Below, one piece after another: positions 17,167 to 26,878 of a DNA stretch of 62,848 nt (position 1 is its first letter; every line of letters begins with the position of its first letter). The notes below the pieces were generated by a model. It saw only the letters and a program-made list of their open reading frames with translations, did not search any database and was not told the DNA's origin. A program made the translations under genes and the position numbers. Origin of the DNA: Olivibacter sitiensis DSM 17696 (GTDB lineage Bacteria; Bacteroidota; Bacteroidia; Sphingobacteriales; Sphingobacteriaceae). The DNA lies in the NCBI RefSeq assembly GCF_000427965.1, contig NZ_ATZA01000035.1:1-62848 (forward strand). Direction: 5' to 3'.

Positions 17167-18296
17167 CGTATGGTTGGAATATCGTCGTGTATTTTTGTTG
17201 TCAGCAGTTTAAGGGAACTTCCTTTTCTTCCGCTCAAAATGGCTTTAATTTCCGATACGATCGATATGGCGATCTCTTCGGAAGTTTCTGCGCCGATATC
17301 CAGACCCATCGGCCCGAATATCCTTTCCCGTTGCATTTCATCCACGCGCGCACCCGATCCGTCCAGGTCATTGAACATCCGTTCCATTTTGGTTTTTGGA
17401 CCCAGCACACCGATGTAGGGCGTGGGCGTAGCAATGAGGGTTTTCAACAGCGACAGGTCGTAATGGTAATTGTGCGTCATGAGCACGAAAACGGTTAACG
17501 GGTCGACGTCAATCTGTTCCTGTACCCGCTCGGGTGTAGTTAATATAACCTGATCCGCTTTGGGGAAGCGTTGCGCAGTGGCATGCGTTGCGCGCCCGTC
17601 CACAACAGTCGTTTCCCAACCTACGAGAGCAGCCGCCTCCACCAATGGCTTGGCATCATTTCCTGCACCTGCAATGACGAGATGTACCGAAGGTGGCCTA
17701 TATTCGATCAGGGCTTCCATCGGGATGCCTTGCAAAAAAACCTCTTTTAAGAACGATTGCCTGCTGTTCTTCGCCAAACGGATGTCGGCTGTGAGTGGGG
17801 ACAGGTCAATATTGGAAGGTGCCGTAAAATGGTCATCGGGATTATTTGCCAACAAGACGGTTCCGATCTGTTCATTTCTCTGTTCTGTAGAAAACAACGT
17901 AACAAGGACAGCATCTTGTCTGTTCTGCTGCAATCTTTCCAAAAGTGCTACGGAATTGTTCCGGTTAAGGATATCGATAGGTTCAAAAAGGATATGGACG
18001 ATACCGTTGCACCCTAACTGTACCCCAAATTCAGAACCGTCTTCGCCGGAGGTATCGTATGTGACCAACCTGTTCTTTTGCTGATGGATGGCCAATAGTG
18101 CTTTCCGCAAGGCATCGCCTTCCAGACAGCCACCACTTATCGCCCCCGTCAGCCTACCGTCTTCGGTGACCAGCATTCTCGCTCCGGGTTGCCTGTAGGA
18201 GGAACCTTCCACCTTGACAACTGTGGCAAGAGCCATGCGTTGGTTGTTTGCCAGCGCCGTTTCGTAAGCCCGAATGATGTCGTTTATTTCTTTCAT
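17163..18296 (-). CDS. xdhC: XdhC/CoxI-family Moco insertion protein
   Basis: A 377-residue protein with the XdhC N-terminal domain (ATVVKVEGSSYRQPGARMLV, GAISGGCLEGD, LGCNGIVHILFEP) and a Rossmann C-terminal domain (LVIAGAGNDAKPLVEAAALVGW, THNYHYDLSLL, YIGVLGPKTK). XdhC proteins bind Moco, protect its sulfurated form and insert it into xanthine-dehydrogenase-like enzymes. It is first in the minus-strand Moco operon and divergent from the molybdoenzyme operon at 18623, which would be its client. Confidence 0.93.
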   Translation of the reverse strand: MKEINDIIRAYETALANNQRMALATVVKVEGSSYRQPGARMLVTEDGRLTGAISGGCLEGDALRKALLAIHQQKNRLVTYDTSGEDGSEFGVQLGCNGIVHILFEPIDILNRNNSVALLERLQQNRQDAVLVTLFSTEQRNEQIGTVLLANNPDDHFTAPSNIDLSPLTADIRLAKNSRQSFLKEVFLQGIPMEALIEYRPPSVHLVIAGAGNDAKPLVEAAALVGWETTVVDGRATHATAQRFPKADQVILTTPERVQEQIDVDPLTVFVLMTHNYHYDLSLLKTLIATPTPYIGVLGPKTKMERMFNDLDGSGARVDEMQRERIFGPMGLDIGAETSEEIAISIVSEIKAILSGRKGSSLKLLTTKIHDDIPTIR

Positions 18297-18394
18297 GAAT
18301 GATCTGTCGTTTTCCTAAAAGCAGTTCTTTTTAAAAACTTAAAGATGGTCAAAATTCCTTTATAAAAGGGCCTTAAAAACTTTACCTGAAAATC

Positions 18395-18402
18395 CAAAAT
18401 TA
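18395..18402 (-). promoter_or_regulatory. Candidate -7 element for the Moco operon
   Basis: On the minus strand this reads TAATTTTG, an exact TAnnTTTG match, about 100 bp before the xdhC start. No clear TTTG -33 element is seen. The regulon operator at 18432 begins 29 bp upstream of it, so the divergent Moco and molybdoenzyme promoters share a 326-bp gap that holds the operator. Confidence 0.35.
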
Positions 18403-18431
18403 AGAGATTCACTCGTTATTAATAGCTCCAT

Positions 18432-18497
18432 CAGTAATATTGGTAGTTAAATCAGTAATTTATATACTTGATAATTGTTTTTTTTATGACATTTTTG
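18432..18497 (+). promoter_or_regulatory. Regulon operator-promoter module, site A (molybdoenzyme operon)
   Basis: Half-sites CAGTAAT at 18432 and 18453 start 21 bp apart. The first continues ATTGGTAG and the second leads to TATAC at 18463-18467. A TTTG -7 core follows at 18494-18497 after 26 bp. This is the arrangement found at six other places in the window and fits an activator of the AraC family binding tandem half-sites next to the polymerase. It lies 126 bp before the first molybdoenzyme gene. Confidence 0.8.
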
Positions 18498-18622
18498 TAA
18501 AGTGCACGTTGTGAGAAGAGGACTAACACGGTTATAAATTTCCTGCATTATAGATTCTTGATTTCATACCGATCGATAAGATAAGGAAATTGATGATCCA
18601 TTTTTTGAAATAGAGAAAAGCC

Positions 18623-20881
18623 ATGACACTTGTAAAAACAACACTGAACAGAAGATCCTTTTTGAGAGCCGCTTTGCTGGCGGGTGGAGGAATGGTACTG
18701 AGCTTTAGCTGGATGGCGGGTTGTAAACCTTCCGGAAGAAAAGCTCTTGAAATGCCCGAAGAGTGGTTTGAGCTGAACAGCTACATCAAGATCGGCGAAA
18801 ACGGCGTGATATCCTTGAGCAGCCCCAATCCGGAATTTGGCCAGAACGTGAAGACTTCCATGCCGATGATACTGGCGGAGGAATTGGATGTGGATTGGGA
18901 TAACGTCGTGGTGGAACAGGCGGATTTTCTTCCAGACCGTTTCAAAAACCAGTTTACAGGGGGAAGCCAGGCTATCCGGTCAAACTGGACACCGCTCCGG
19001 ACGGTGGGCGCTACGGCCCGACAGATGTTGATATTGGCGGCGGCCAAACACTGGAATGTTCCGGCTACAGAGATAACGACCGAGCCCGGCATACTGTTGC
19101 ACAAGGCCTCCGGTAAACAGGCATCTTATGGAGAGATGGCATCTGCTGCCTCCCAGATCCCTATCCCGGAAGAAGTGGAGCTGAAAAAAGTTTCCGACTT
19201 CAAGATCATCGGCACATCCAAGAAAAACGTAGATGTCAAGAATATCGTTAACGGTAAACCGCTCTTTAGCCTTGACTACAAGACCGAAGGAATGCTCACC
19301 GCCATGATCGTGCATCCACCTGCATTCGGCATGCAACTGAAATCCATTGATGATAGCGCAGCCATAACCATGCCCGGCATACAATCAATATTTACCATTG
19401 ATACGCTAACAGGTGATATAGACCAGAACTTCTTTGATGCCACCAGTTTTACCAAGATGGCCGTAGTGGTCGGCAATAGCACCTGGGAAGTCATGCAGGC
19501 AAAAAAGGCACTGAAGATAGCGTGGGAGGAAGAACCCGAACGGGTGTTCAGGAGATCCGCCTCCTGGATGCAGGGCTCCGAAATCATTAAAGCAACCTTT
19601 CCCCCCGGACTGGAGAGTACAGATGATCACCTGGCTAAAATGGCGGAATTTACCAAAAAGCCCGGTCAGATCCTCCGCCGCGACGGTGATCCGGAAGGTG
19701 CCTTTAAAAAGGCCTCCAAAATAATAGAGCGCACCTACACGGCACCTTTCCTTGCGCATAATACCATGGAGCCGGTCAACTGCTTTGCACACGTGACGGC
19801 CGAAAAAGCGGAACTCTACGGCCCGCTTCAGGCACCGGAATATATAAATGCTACATTGTCCCAACGCTTGGGCCTTCCAAAGGATAAGATACACATTAAA
19901 CTGGCCCGCATGGGAGGAGGTTTTGGTCTGCGTGCCTATGGGCATCATCTTATCGAAGCCGCTGTTATTTCCCAACAGGTGAAAGCACCGGTTAAGTTGG
20001 TGTATACCCGTGAAGATGAAATGACCGCAGGTTTGTACCGTCCGGCATATAGCGCTACTTATCGCGCGGCCCTTGATGAGAACAATCAATTGATCGCTTT
20101 CCATGTTAAAGGCGGAGGTATTCCCGAAATGCCCGTTGCCCCCCATCGTTTCCCCGCAGGAGCCATCGATAATTATCTGGCCGAAGGATGGAGCATCACG
20201 TCCAATATCACAACCGGGATCTTCCGTGCACCGAGATCGAATTTCATGGCTTGTGCCGAGCAGTCGTTCCTGGACGAGCTTGCCGCCGAGATGGGAAAAG
20301 ATCCGATCGATTTTCGTCTGGAGCTTTTGGAACGGGCAAAGACGGCACCGGTAGGCGAAAACAACGATTACCAGGCGGATCGTTATGCCGGTGTCCTACG
20401 GTTGGCCCGTGATAAATCCAATTGGAACGAAACCAAACAAGGCATCCATAGGGGGGTATCGGCTTATTTTTGCCACAACTCGTATGTGGCAGAGGTGGTT
20501 GATCTGGTGATGAAAAATGGCACGCCAAAGGTAGAAAAGGTTGTGGCCGCTATAGACTGTGGAATTGTGGTCAACAAGGATGCGGCGGTAAATATGGCCG
20601 AAGGGGCCATCGTAGACGGGATTGGGAACGCCCTGTTTGGGGAGATGCCTTTTAAGGATGGTGCACCTCAAAAGAATAACTTTCCAAGTTATCGCATGAT
20701 CCGGGCCAATGAAGCGCCAAAGGAAATAGATGTCCATTTTGTAGGAAGTGAAACAGACCCGACCGGAATGGGCGAACCGCCTTTTGCGCCGGTATTTGCG
20801 GCTGTAGCCAATGCACTTTATAAGGCGACAGGTACGCGGTTTTACAACCAACCCTTTATCAATGGGCTGACAACTGGCTGA
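18623..20881 (+). CDS. Xanthine-oxidase-family molybdenum-binding subunit (IorB-like), Tat lipoprotein
   Basis: A 752-residue large subunit. The leader contains a twin-arginine motif RRSFLRA and a lipobox-like WMAGC, so it is probably exported folded and lipid-anchored. Family marks include the cofactor loop MGGGFGLRAYGHH near residue 430, the FRAPRSNF segment near 535 and the catalytic glutamate region GMGEPPFAPV near 714. The nearest known types are isoquinoline 1-oxidoreductase or aldehyde-oxidase large subunits, which hydroxylate N-heterocycles or oxidise aldehydes using molybdopterin cytosine dinucleotide. The first motif has Leu where its paralog at 22130 has Arg. It shares an operon with an Fe-S subunit and a cytochrome. 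Confidence 0.92.
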   Translation: MTLVKTTLNRRSFLRAALLAGGGMVLSFSWMAGCKPSGRKALEMPEEWFELNSYIKIGENGVISLSSPNPEFGQNVKTSMPMILAEELDVDWDNVVVEQADFLPDRFKNQFTGGSQAIRSNWTPLRTVGATARQMLILAAAKHWNVPATEITTEPGILLHKASGKQASYGEMASAASQIPIPEEVELKKVSDFKIIGTSKKNVDVKNIVNGKPLFSLDYKTEGMLTAMIVHPPAFGMQLKSIDDSAAITMPGIQSIFTIDTLTGDIDQNFFDATSFTKMAVVVGNSTWEVMQAKKALKIAWEEEPERVFRRSASWMQGSEIIKATFPPGLESTDDHLAKMAEFTKKPGQILRRDGDPEGAFKKASKIIERTYTAPFLAHNTMEPVNCFAHVTAEKAELYGPLQAPEYINATLSQRLGLPKDKIHIKLARMGGGFGLRAYGHHLIEAAVISQQVKAPVKLVYTREDEMTAGLYRPAYSATYRAALDENNQLIAFHVKGGGIPEMPVAPHRFPAGAIDNYLAEGWSITSNITTGIFRAPRSNFMACAEQSFLDELAAEMGKDPIDFRLELLERAKTAPVGENNDYQADRYAGVLRLARDKSNWNETKQGIHRGVSAYFCHNSYVAEVVDLVMKNGTPKVEKVVAAIDCGIVVNKDAAVNMAEGAIVDGIGNALFGEMPFKDGAPQKNNFPSYRMIRANEAPKEIDVHFVGSETDPTGMGEPPFAPVFAAVANALYKATGTRFYNQPFINGLTTG

Positions 20882-20942
20882 CGAGATATGAACGGTACTG
20901 ATTAAATAATAATGATTTAACTAAACATTCTAAACAACTATC

Positions 20943-21413
20943 ATGGCAACAACAAAATTGAAAATCAACGGCAAAGAACATGCAGTAGATGTTGACCCAT
21001 CTACCCCCTTGTTATGGGTTTTACGGGATCACTTAAACTTAGTTGGCACCAAATACGGTTGTGGCGTTGCTTCTTGCGGAGCATGCGTCGTTCATCTAGA
21101 AGGAGAAGCGGTACGGTCATGCGTGACGAAAGTAAGTCGTGCCGCTGGAAAGGAAGTCGTTACAATAGAAGGCCTTTCGGAGAATGGAGACCACCCCTTA
21201 CAACAGGCATGGGAACAGGTAGACGTGCCTCAGTGTGGATATTGTCAGTCTGGACAAATTATGTCTGCGGCCGTATTGCTCCGGGAAATCCCAAACCCCA
21301 CGGACGAGGAGATAGATCTTGCCATGACGGGAAATATCTGCAGATGTGGTACTTACTTGAGAATCAGGAAAGCGATTCATTTAGCGGCCGAAATCCAGAA
21401 TGAAATAAAATAA
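20943..21413 (+). CDS. 2Fe-2S subunit of the molybdoenzyme (IorA-like)
   Basis: A 156-residue protein with two [2Fe-2S] sites: a plant-ferredoxin-type site ([15 protein letters not shown], residues 38-52) and a C-terminal site ([10 protein letters not shown] near 98 and [12 protein letters not shown] near 131). It passes electrons from Mo to the next carrier. It has no signal peptide, so it presumably leaves the cell together with a Tat-tagged large subunit. It lies between the two large-subunit paralogs and could serve both. Confidence 0.95.
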   Translation: MATTKLKINGKEHAVDVDPSTPLLWVLRDHLNLVGTKYGCGVASCGACVVHLEGEAVRSCVTKVSRAAGKEVVTIEGLSENGDHPLQQAWEQVDVPQCGYCQSGQIMSAAVLLREIPNPTDEEIDLAMTGNICRCGTYLRIRKAIHLAAEIQNEIK

Positions 21414-21439
21414 ACAGCTCACAGATAATAACTTAGGAG

Positions 21440-22096
21440 ATGAAAAGTAAAACTGGACAAAAAGAAATCAGGCATAGCTATAAATTGACAGCGGCGTTAT
21501 CCGTTTTGGCCATCCTGATGACTTTAATGGTTACGATATCTGCACGTTCCGAATCAGCAGCATTTGGTTCAAAAGATAAGGAGGTGTTCGCAGATCAACG
21601 GAAGAGGGATAGTGTTAAATCTGTTGAGGCATTTTCCAAAGTGTATAGCGTATTGATTAGCCCGAGGTGTGTCAACTGTCATCCGGCCGGCGATGTTCCC
21701 CTTCAAGGGGATGATAGCCACTTGCATGCGATGTTGCCACAGCGGGGCAAAGAGGGAAAGGGGATGCTGACCATGAAATGTGCGAATTGCCACCAGAGTG
21801 AAAATACCCGCGGACCGCATACGCCTCCCGGCAATCCAAACTGGCATCTGCCACCTGCCGATATGAAAATGGTCTTCGAGGGAAAAAGCGCTAGCGAGTT
21901 GGCAAAACAGCTCATGGATCCTGCCCAAAACGGACATAAAGATATGAAAGCGCTGATCGCCCACGCAGATGATGCATTAGTGCTTTGGGGCTGGGAACCT
22001 GGCGATGGACGGACGTTGCCTCCCTTGAGCCATAAAGAATTTAAGGAAGCCTGGATTACCTGGCTAAAAAACGGTGCTTATGCGCCCGAAAAATAA
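21440..22096 (+). CDS. Secreted diheme cytochrome c, probable electron acceptor of the molybdoenzyme
   Basis: A 218-residue protein with an N-terminal hydrophobic signal or anchor (about residues 16-35) and two haem-binding motifs, CVNCH near 76 and CANCH near 113, each flanked by His-rich sequence. In comparable operons an exported cytochrome carries electrons from the IorA-type subunit to the respiratory chain. It starts 26 bp after the Fe-S gene. Confidence 0.88.
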   Translation: MKSKTGQKEIRHSYKLTAALSVLAILMTLMVTISARSESAAFGSKDKEVFADQRKRDSVKSVEAFSKVYSVLISPRCVNCHPAGDVPLQGDDSHLHAMLPQRGKEGKGMLTMKCANCHQSENTRGPHTPPGNPNWHLPPADMKMVFEGKSASELAKQLMDPAQNGHKDMKALIAHADDALVLWGWEPGDGRTLPPLSHKEFKEAWITWLKNGAYAPEK

Positions 22097-22129
22097 AGGA
22101 CTGGAAATGCAGAATTTAGAAGGTAAGAT

Positions 22130-24364
22130 ATGACTGAAGTTAAAAATAATACAGGAAGGAGATCCTTCCTGAAAGCTGCCCTGCTCGCTGGAGGAGGGAT
22201 GGTTCTCCATTTCAGTTGGCCTGCTGGCAGCAAAGCTGCCGCAAAGAAAGCACTTGAAACACCCGAGGAGTGGTTCGAGTTGAATAGCTATATCAAGATC
22301 GGTGAAAACGGTATCGTCTCCCTGTTCAACCCAAATCCCGAATTTGGACAGAACGTAAAGACCTCCCTGCCCATGATCCTGGCCGAAGAGCTGGACATCG
22401 ATTGGGAACAAGTGGTTGTAGAACAGGCCGATTTCTATCCCGAACGTTTTGGACGACAATTTACAGGAGGTAGCCAATCGGTTCGCGGAGCTTGGTCTCC
22501 TTTAAGGACAGCAGGTGCTACCGCAAGGCAGATGCTGGTACTGGCCGCGGCCGCCGAGTGGAATGTTCCGGCTTCGGAGATTAGTACAGAATCTGGCACC
22601 TTATTGCATCAGGCTTCGGGAAAGAAAGCCGGTTACGGTGAATTTGCGTCTGCGGCCGCAAAGATACCAGTCCCCAAAGAGGTTAAGCTGAAGGCTGTCA
22701 ATGATTTTAAGATAGTAGGTTCATCCAGGAGCAACGTAGAAGTTAAGAATATACTGACCGGAAAGCCCTTATTTGGACTCGATTATAAGACCGAAGGTAT
22801 GTTGATTGCTATGGTCGTTCACCCGCCCGCCTTCGGATTGTGCTTTAAGTCAATGGATGACAGCGTTGCTAAAACCATGCCCGGCATCAAGTCCATATTT
22901 ACGATAGATTCGTTGACTGAAGATATAGACCAGAACTTCTTTGATGCGACCAGTTTTACCAAATTTGCCGTCGTTGTGGGCAACACAACTTGGGAGGTAC
23001 TACAGGCAAAAAAAGCGTTAAAAGTAGAGTGGGAAGAGGAACCCGAACGCACCTTTACCATGGGTGGCAGAAAGGCGACATTTCCTGCTGGACTGGAAAG
23101 CACCGAATTGCATCGGGCCAAAATGCAGGAATTGACCAAGACGCCGGGGAATATTGCCCGACGGGACGGTGACCCGGAAAGGGCCTTCCAAGCGGCCGCA
23201 AAAATTCTCGAACGTACCTATACCGCACCCTTTTTGGCACATAATGCCATGGAACCCGTCAATTGTTTTGCACATGTGACGGCTGATAGGGCCGAACTAT
23301 ATGGGCCTACACAGGCCCCTGAGTTTATTTCGGGAACACTTTCGGAAAGGCTGGGGATGCCAAAGGAAAAGATACTGATTCGGCTGGCACGCATGGGAGG
23401 CGGATTTGGCCGCCGGGCATACGGGCATCATCTGATAGAAGCCGCCGTGATTTCCCAGTATTTACAGGCTCCCATCAAACTGGTATACACTCGTGAAGAT
23501 GAGATGACGGCTGGGATCTATAGGCCCACGTATAGTGCAACCTATCGGGCAGCGCTGGACGAAAACAATCAGTTATTGGCTTTTCATGTCAAGGCGGGTG
23601 GAATACCTGAATCACCTTTGCATGCAAATCGATTTCCGGCAGGGGCCATAGACAACTACCTTGCCGAGGGGTGGCAGATTCCTTCCAATATCACCGTTGG
23701 CGCTTTTCGCGCACCGCGCTCCAATTTTATGGCGGCAGCAGAGCAGTCCTTTCTGGACGAACTGGCGGCAGAGATGGGCAAAGACCCTATTGATTTTCGT
23801 CTGGAACTGCTGGAGCGGGCAAAGACGAACCCCGTTGGTCAAAGGAATGATTACGATGCTGCCCGATATGCGGGCGTACTGGAACTGGTACGTGATAAAT
23901 CCAATTGGAAAGAAACCCCGCAAGGGGTACACCGTGGCGTATCGGCCTATTTTTGCCATAATTCATACGTGGCCGAGATAGTTGATCTGGTGATGAAAGA
24001 TGACATGCCAAAGGTAGAAAAAGTCGTAGCCGCTATTGACTGCGGCATTGTGGTCAACAAGGATGCGGCGATAAATATGGCAGAAGGGGCTATCGTAGAC
24101 GGTGTAGGAAACGCCCTGTACGGTGAACTTCCGTTTAAGGACGGAGTGCCTCAAAAGAACAATTTTACAACGTACCAATTGATCCGTATGAACGAAGCTC
24201 CCAAAACGATCGATGTTCATTTTGTACAAAATGAAGAAGCTCCAACCGGCATGGGCGAACCTCCATTTGCACCGGTTTTTGCCGCCGTGGCCAATGCGCT
24301 TTATCGCGCTACCGGAAAGCGCTTTTATAACCAACCGTTCATCAATGAACTGAAATCATCATAA
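22130..24364 (+). CDS. Second xanthine-oxidase-family molybdenum-binding subunit (IorB-like), Tat substrate
   Basis: A 744-residue paralog of the 18623 product, very similar along its length. It keeps the twin-arginine RRSFLKA, but the lipobox cysteine is replaced (PAGSKAA), so it is probably not lipidated. It has GGGFGRRAYGHH, the usual form of the cofactor motif, and GMGEPPFAPV near the end. It is 8 residues shorter, mostly at 'RTFTMGG' where the first copy has an insertion. The pair may bind the same Fe-S partner with different substrate ranges or different anchoring. Confidence 0.92.
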   Translation: MTEVKNNTGRRSFLKAALLAGGGMVLHFSWPAGSKAAAKKALETPEEWFELNSYIKIGENGIVSLFNPNPEFGQNVKTSLPMILAEELDIDWEQVVVEQADFYPERFGRQFTGGSQSVRGAWSPLRTAGATARQMLVLAAAAEWNVPASEISTESGTLLHQASGKKAGYGEFASAAAKIPVPKEVKLKAVNDFKIVGSSRSNVEVKNILTGKPLFGLDYKTEGMLIAMVVHPPAFGLCFKSMDDSVAKTMPGIKSIFTIDSLTEDIDQNFFDATSFTKFAVVVGNTTWEVLQAKKALKVEWEEEPERTFTMGGRKATFPAGLESTELHRAKMQELTKTPGNIARRDGDPERAFQAAAKILERTYTAPFLAHNAMEPVNCFAHVTADRAELYGPTQAPEFISGTLSERLGMPKEKILIRLARMGGGFGRRAYGHHLIEAAVISQYLQAPIKLVYTREDEMTAGIYRPTYSATYRAALDENNQLLAFHVKAGGIPESPLHANRFPAGAIDNYLAEGWQIPSNITVGAFRAPRSNFMAAAEQSFLDELAAEMGKDPIDFRLELLERAKTNPVGQRNDYDAARYAGVLELVRDKSNWKETPQGVHRGVSAYFCHNSYVAEIVDLVMKDDMPKVEKVVAAIDCGIVVNKDAAINMAEGAIVDGVGNALYGELPFKDGVPQKNNFTTYQLIRMNEAPKTIDVHFVQNEEAPTGMGEPPFAPVFAAVANALYRATGKRFYNQPFINELKSS

Positions 24365-24435
24365 CTGGTTATAGAATGGTTTAATTTTTTAACGATAGAG
24401 AACTAAGCAAATTTCAATTTAAAACTATTTAAACA

Positions 24436-24888
24436 ATGAAAAAATCAATCATCGCGATATTATTCGTCATAGTGGGTATGCAATTGTCTTTCGCCCAAAG
24501 CTCTTCAACCGAACAGGAGCTTAAAGAGCTCTCCAAAGCCAAATGGCAATGGATGGCGGATAAGAACGTGGACAAACTGGCTTCACTTTTTCACGATAAG
24601 TCGAAATTTGTCCACATGAGCGGAACCTGGAAAAAGGAAGAGGAGCTCGACATTATTAAAACAGGAAGCATCTGGTACAAAAATGCGGATGTGCACGACG
24701 TTGCCGTAGAAGTTGTTGGCGATGTCGCCGTCCTTTGGAACCGCATTACCTTGGATGCCGTGGTTCGGGAAAACGTTGCGGTGACAGAGTTTACCGTGAC
24801 GGAAGTTTATAAAAAGGAAGACGACGGCTGGAAATTGTTGGTCTTCACCTTCAGCAGTGTTCGGGACACGCATAAGATTAAGCATTAA
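24436..24888 (+). CDS. Secreted NTF2-like (DUF4440) protein
   Basis: The 150-residue product has a Sec signal (MKKSIIAILFVIVGMQLSFA) and one NTF2-like domain with KWQWMADKNVDKLASLFHD near residue 35 and FVHMSGTWKKEEELDIIK near 56. It is a paralog of the protein at 38871, which sits in another operon of the same putative regulon. NTF2-like folds bind small hydrophobic ligands or act as simple isomerases or dehydratases. No catalytic dyad can be assigned with confidence. It is the last gene before a terminator. Confidence 0.75.
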   Translation: MKKSIIAILFVIVGMQLSFAQSSSTEQELKELSKAKWQWMADKNVDKLASLFHDKSKFVHMSGTWKKEEELDIIKTGSIWYKNADVHDVAVEVVGDVAVLWNRITLDAVVRENVAVTEFTVTEVYKKEDDGWKLLVFTFSSVRDTHKIKH

Positions 24889-24950
24889 CCGAAATAAAGA
24901 AACCCGTTTTGCGGAGGTTAATCCCTCAGAAGGGACGGTTGATTATGGGA

Positions 24951-24975
24951 ACAGGGCTTTTCAGCCCTGTTTTTT
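24951..24975 (+). terminator. Terminator of the molybdoenzyme operon
   Basis: ACAGGGCT pairs with AGCCCTGT around a TTTC loop (24951-24970), followed by six T. It separates the + strand operon from the convergent araC gene ending at 24977. Confidence 0.85.
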
Positions 24976-24976
24976 A

Positions 24977-25858
24977 TTATTCTATCTTTTTGTCGCTTTC
25001 GTTCCTGCCTAAAGCCCGGAATTCATTAGGGCTCAGTCCGACCATTTTTTTAAAGAACCGGGAAAAATGTTGTGGATATTTAAAGCCCAGCTCAAAAGCG
25101 ATCTCATTAATGGACTTATCCTTATCGCTGATCCTATTTTTGGCTTCCTCGACTATCCTGTTATGAATATATTCCTGCGCGGATATTCCCGTTTCCTTCT
25201 TGATCAGGTCTCCAAAATAATTTGGTGATCGGTGTAGCCGGTCTGCAAAATAAGCTACCATCGGAATTCCGATTTCGTAGATATTTCCCGAGGAAAGGTA
25301 ATCATTGAGCAAAAGATCAAACCGTTTTAAAATACCTTTAGAGCTATCTTCATACGATACCGTTTGGCGGTCATAGCATCGCAGGCAATAATTCAGGAGA
25401 CGTTCTATGTGGGAGACAATGAGCTTTTTACTGTGCTTATCCATAGCGTTTTCCAGTTCCAGTTCAATGCTTCCAAAGCAGTCAGAGATCAGCTGGCATT
25501 CGTCCGGCATCAGGTTTAAGGATGTATGGGTAGCATAACCGTAAGCATTCCATTCCCTGATGGTATCTGCCAATGAGGTTCCCGGTACCAGATCGGGATG
25601 GAAGACCAATGTATGTTTCATGGACATATCCGGTTCGATCGTTTGTTCCGTCGCCTGTCCCGGGAAAATAACCGATAGGGCTCCCTTTTGATTTTCATGG
25701 TACGACAGCGCTATGCAGTATAGGCCCAGATGTAACCTGCAATCAGACTCTAAGGCTAAGGGGGTCCGTTTCACCAGACTGACCAGCGAATGCCTTGTTT
25801 CAATGTTGTAGAAATCGTTGAAGGCGCGGATTGTGTTTACGTTGATCGTGTTTTCCAT
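24977..25858 (-). CDS. AraC-family transcriptional regulator 1
   Basis: A 293-residue protein with an N-terminal sensing half (residues 1-170; LVFHPDLVPGTSLA near 85) and a C-terminal double helix-turn-helix with YFGDLIKKETGISAQEYI and FELGFKYPQHFSRFFKK. It is a full-length paralog of the regulator at 29561. AraC proteins usually bind two direct half-sites near the -35 region, which matches the seven operator modules in this window. This is a prime candidate for binding them, but the sequence does not say which paralog binds which site. The ligand is unknown. Confidence 0.9.
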   Translation of the reverse strand: MENTINVNTIRAFNDFYNIETRHSLVSLVKRTPLALESDCRLHLGLYCIALSYHENQKGALSVIFPGQATEQTIEPDMSMKHTLVFHPDLVPGTSLADTIREWNAYGYATHTSLNLMPDECQLISDCFGSIELELENAMDKHSKKLIVSHIERLLNYCLRCYDRQTVSYEDSSKGILKRFDLLLNDYLSSGNIYEIGIPMVAYFADRLHRSPNYFGDLIKKETGISAQEYIHNRIVEEAKNRISDKDKSINEIAFELGFKYPQHFSRFFKKMVGLSPNEFRALGRNESDKKIE

Positions 25859-26118
25859 AGTGCAGGCCCCACTGTTACATCAAAGAACACCCTTGCATGA
25901 AGAACTGTATCGGATAAATTCCTGTGCACTGAATGCCGCTTGCGAGATGGAACAAGGTCACGCTATTATCACTATGCTGTATGTCTGCTATTCTCATAAA
26001 ATGTTATAATCTTATGAAGCAAACTTCTGAAAATTAGGCCATGCCTATTTATATTGACGGATTAAAACGAAAAACTTAGGTCTAAAGACGAAAAAGCGAA
26101 CGCTGTCGTCGCGGCGAT

Positions 26119-26871
26119 TTAGCCATTGACGATCCATTCCTTAAATTCTGCTGCTCTGTTTTTACTGATGTAGATCCGTTCGGGAGTCTCGGTGTCCAAT
26201 GTAATGAAAAGTCGGTTGTCGAACCAGATCGTTATGTTTTTCACGGCACTGCGGGCAATGATATATTGTTTGTTGGCACGGTAAAAATCCGACGGGTTCA
26301 AGGAGGAAAATATCTGATCCAATGTTCTGGAAAAGGGATGGTTATTCCCGTCCTTTAGATAGATATGCGTGTTCCTATCGGTTGTATAGAAACAGGAAAC
26401 CTGCCCGAGATCGACAGGCAGTAACTGGTCCTTGACCGGAACCAGGATCTTGTCCCTGTAGCGTGCTTCGGGTGTCAGTTTTGCGACCTGCGACAGATAT
26501 GCGGTGATATCGGCCGGCGACCATTTACTGAATTTATGCAGTGCCCGCTCAAGATCACTGTTTTTTATAGGTTTGAGCAGGTAATCGATGCTGTTGACCT
26601 TAAATGCTTCGATAGCATACTCATCGAAAGCCGTTGTGAAAATAATCGGCACCTCGACATCGATCTGGTCAAATATCAAAAATGCCGAACCATCAGAAAG
26701 ATGGATATCCATCAATATCAGATCAGGGACAGGGTTTTTCTTTAACCATTTAACGGTCTGACCGACACTTTCCGTATTACCAAGGACCTGTATCGTGGGG
26801 TCGATCTCCCGCAGAATCTCCAGTAGGCTTTCATAAGCGGCTGTTTCATCTTCTACAATCAGTACCCTCAT
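26119..26871 (-). CDS. LytTR-type response regulator
   Basis: A 250-residue protein: a receiver domain with phospho-acceptor Asp55 (LILMDIHLSD) and YLLKPI near 110, then a LytTR DNA-binding domain from about residue 145 (LLPVDLGQVSCFYT, THIYLKDG, FYRANKQYIIA). It is the partner of the kinase encoded 7 bp upstream. It lies beside the AraC/AKR block, but its targets are not visible here. Confidence 0.93.
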   Translation of the reverse strand: MRVLIVEDETAAYESLLEILREIDPTIQVLGNTESVGQTVKWLKKNPVPDLILMDIHLSDGSAFLIFDQIDVEVPIIFTTAFDEYAIEAFKVNSIDYLLKPIKNSDLERALHKFSKWSPADITAYLSQVAKLTPEARYRDKILVPVKDQLLPVDLGQVSCFYTTDRNTHIYLKDGNNHPFSRTLDQIFSSLNPSDFYRANKQYIIARSAVKNITIWFDNRLFITLDTETPERIYISKNRAAEFKEWIVNG

Positions 26872-26878
26872 AAGATAA

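Noticed and set aside
19406-20146. A 246-codon minus strand frame opposite the first molybdoenzyme subunit
   Set aside because: The + strand frame carries Tat leader, cofactor motif and full-length family similarity; the antisense frame is a by-product of GC-rich third positions.
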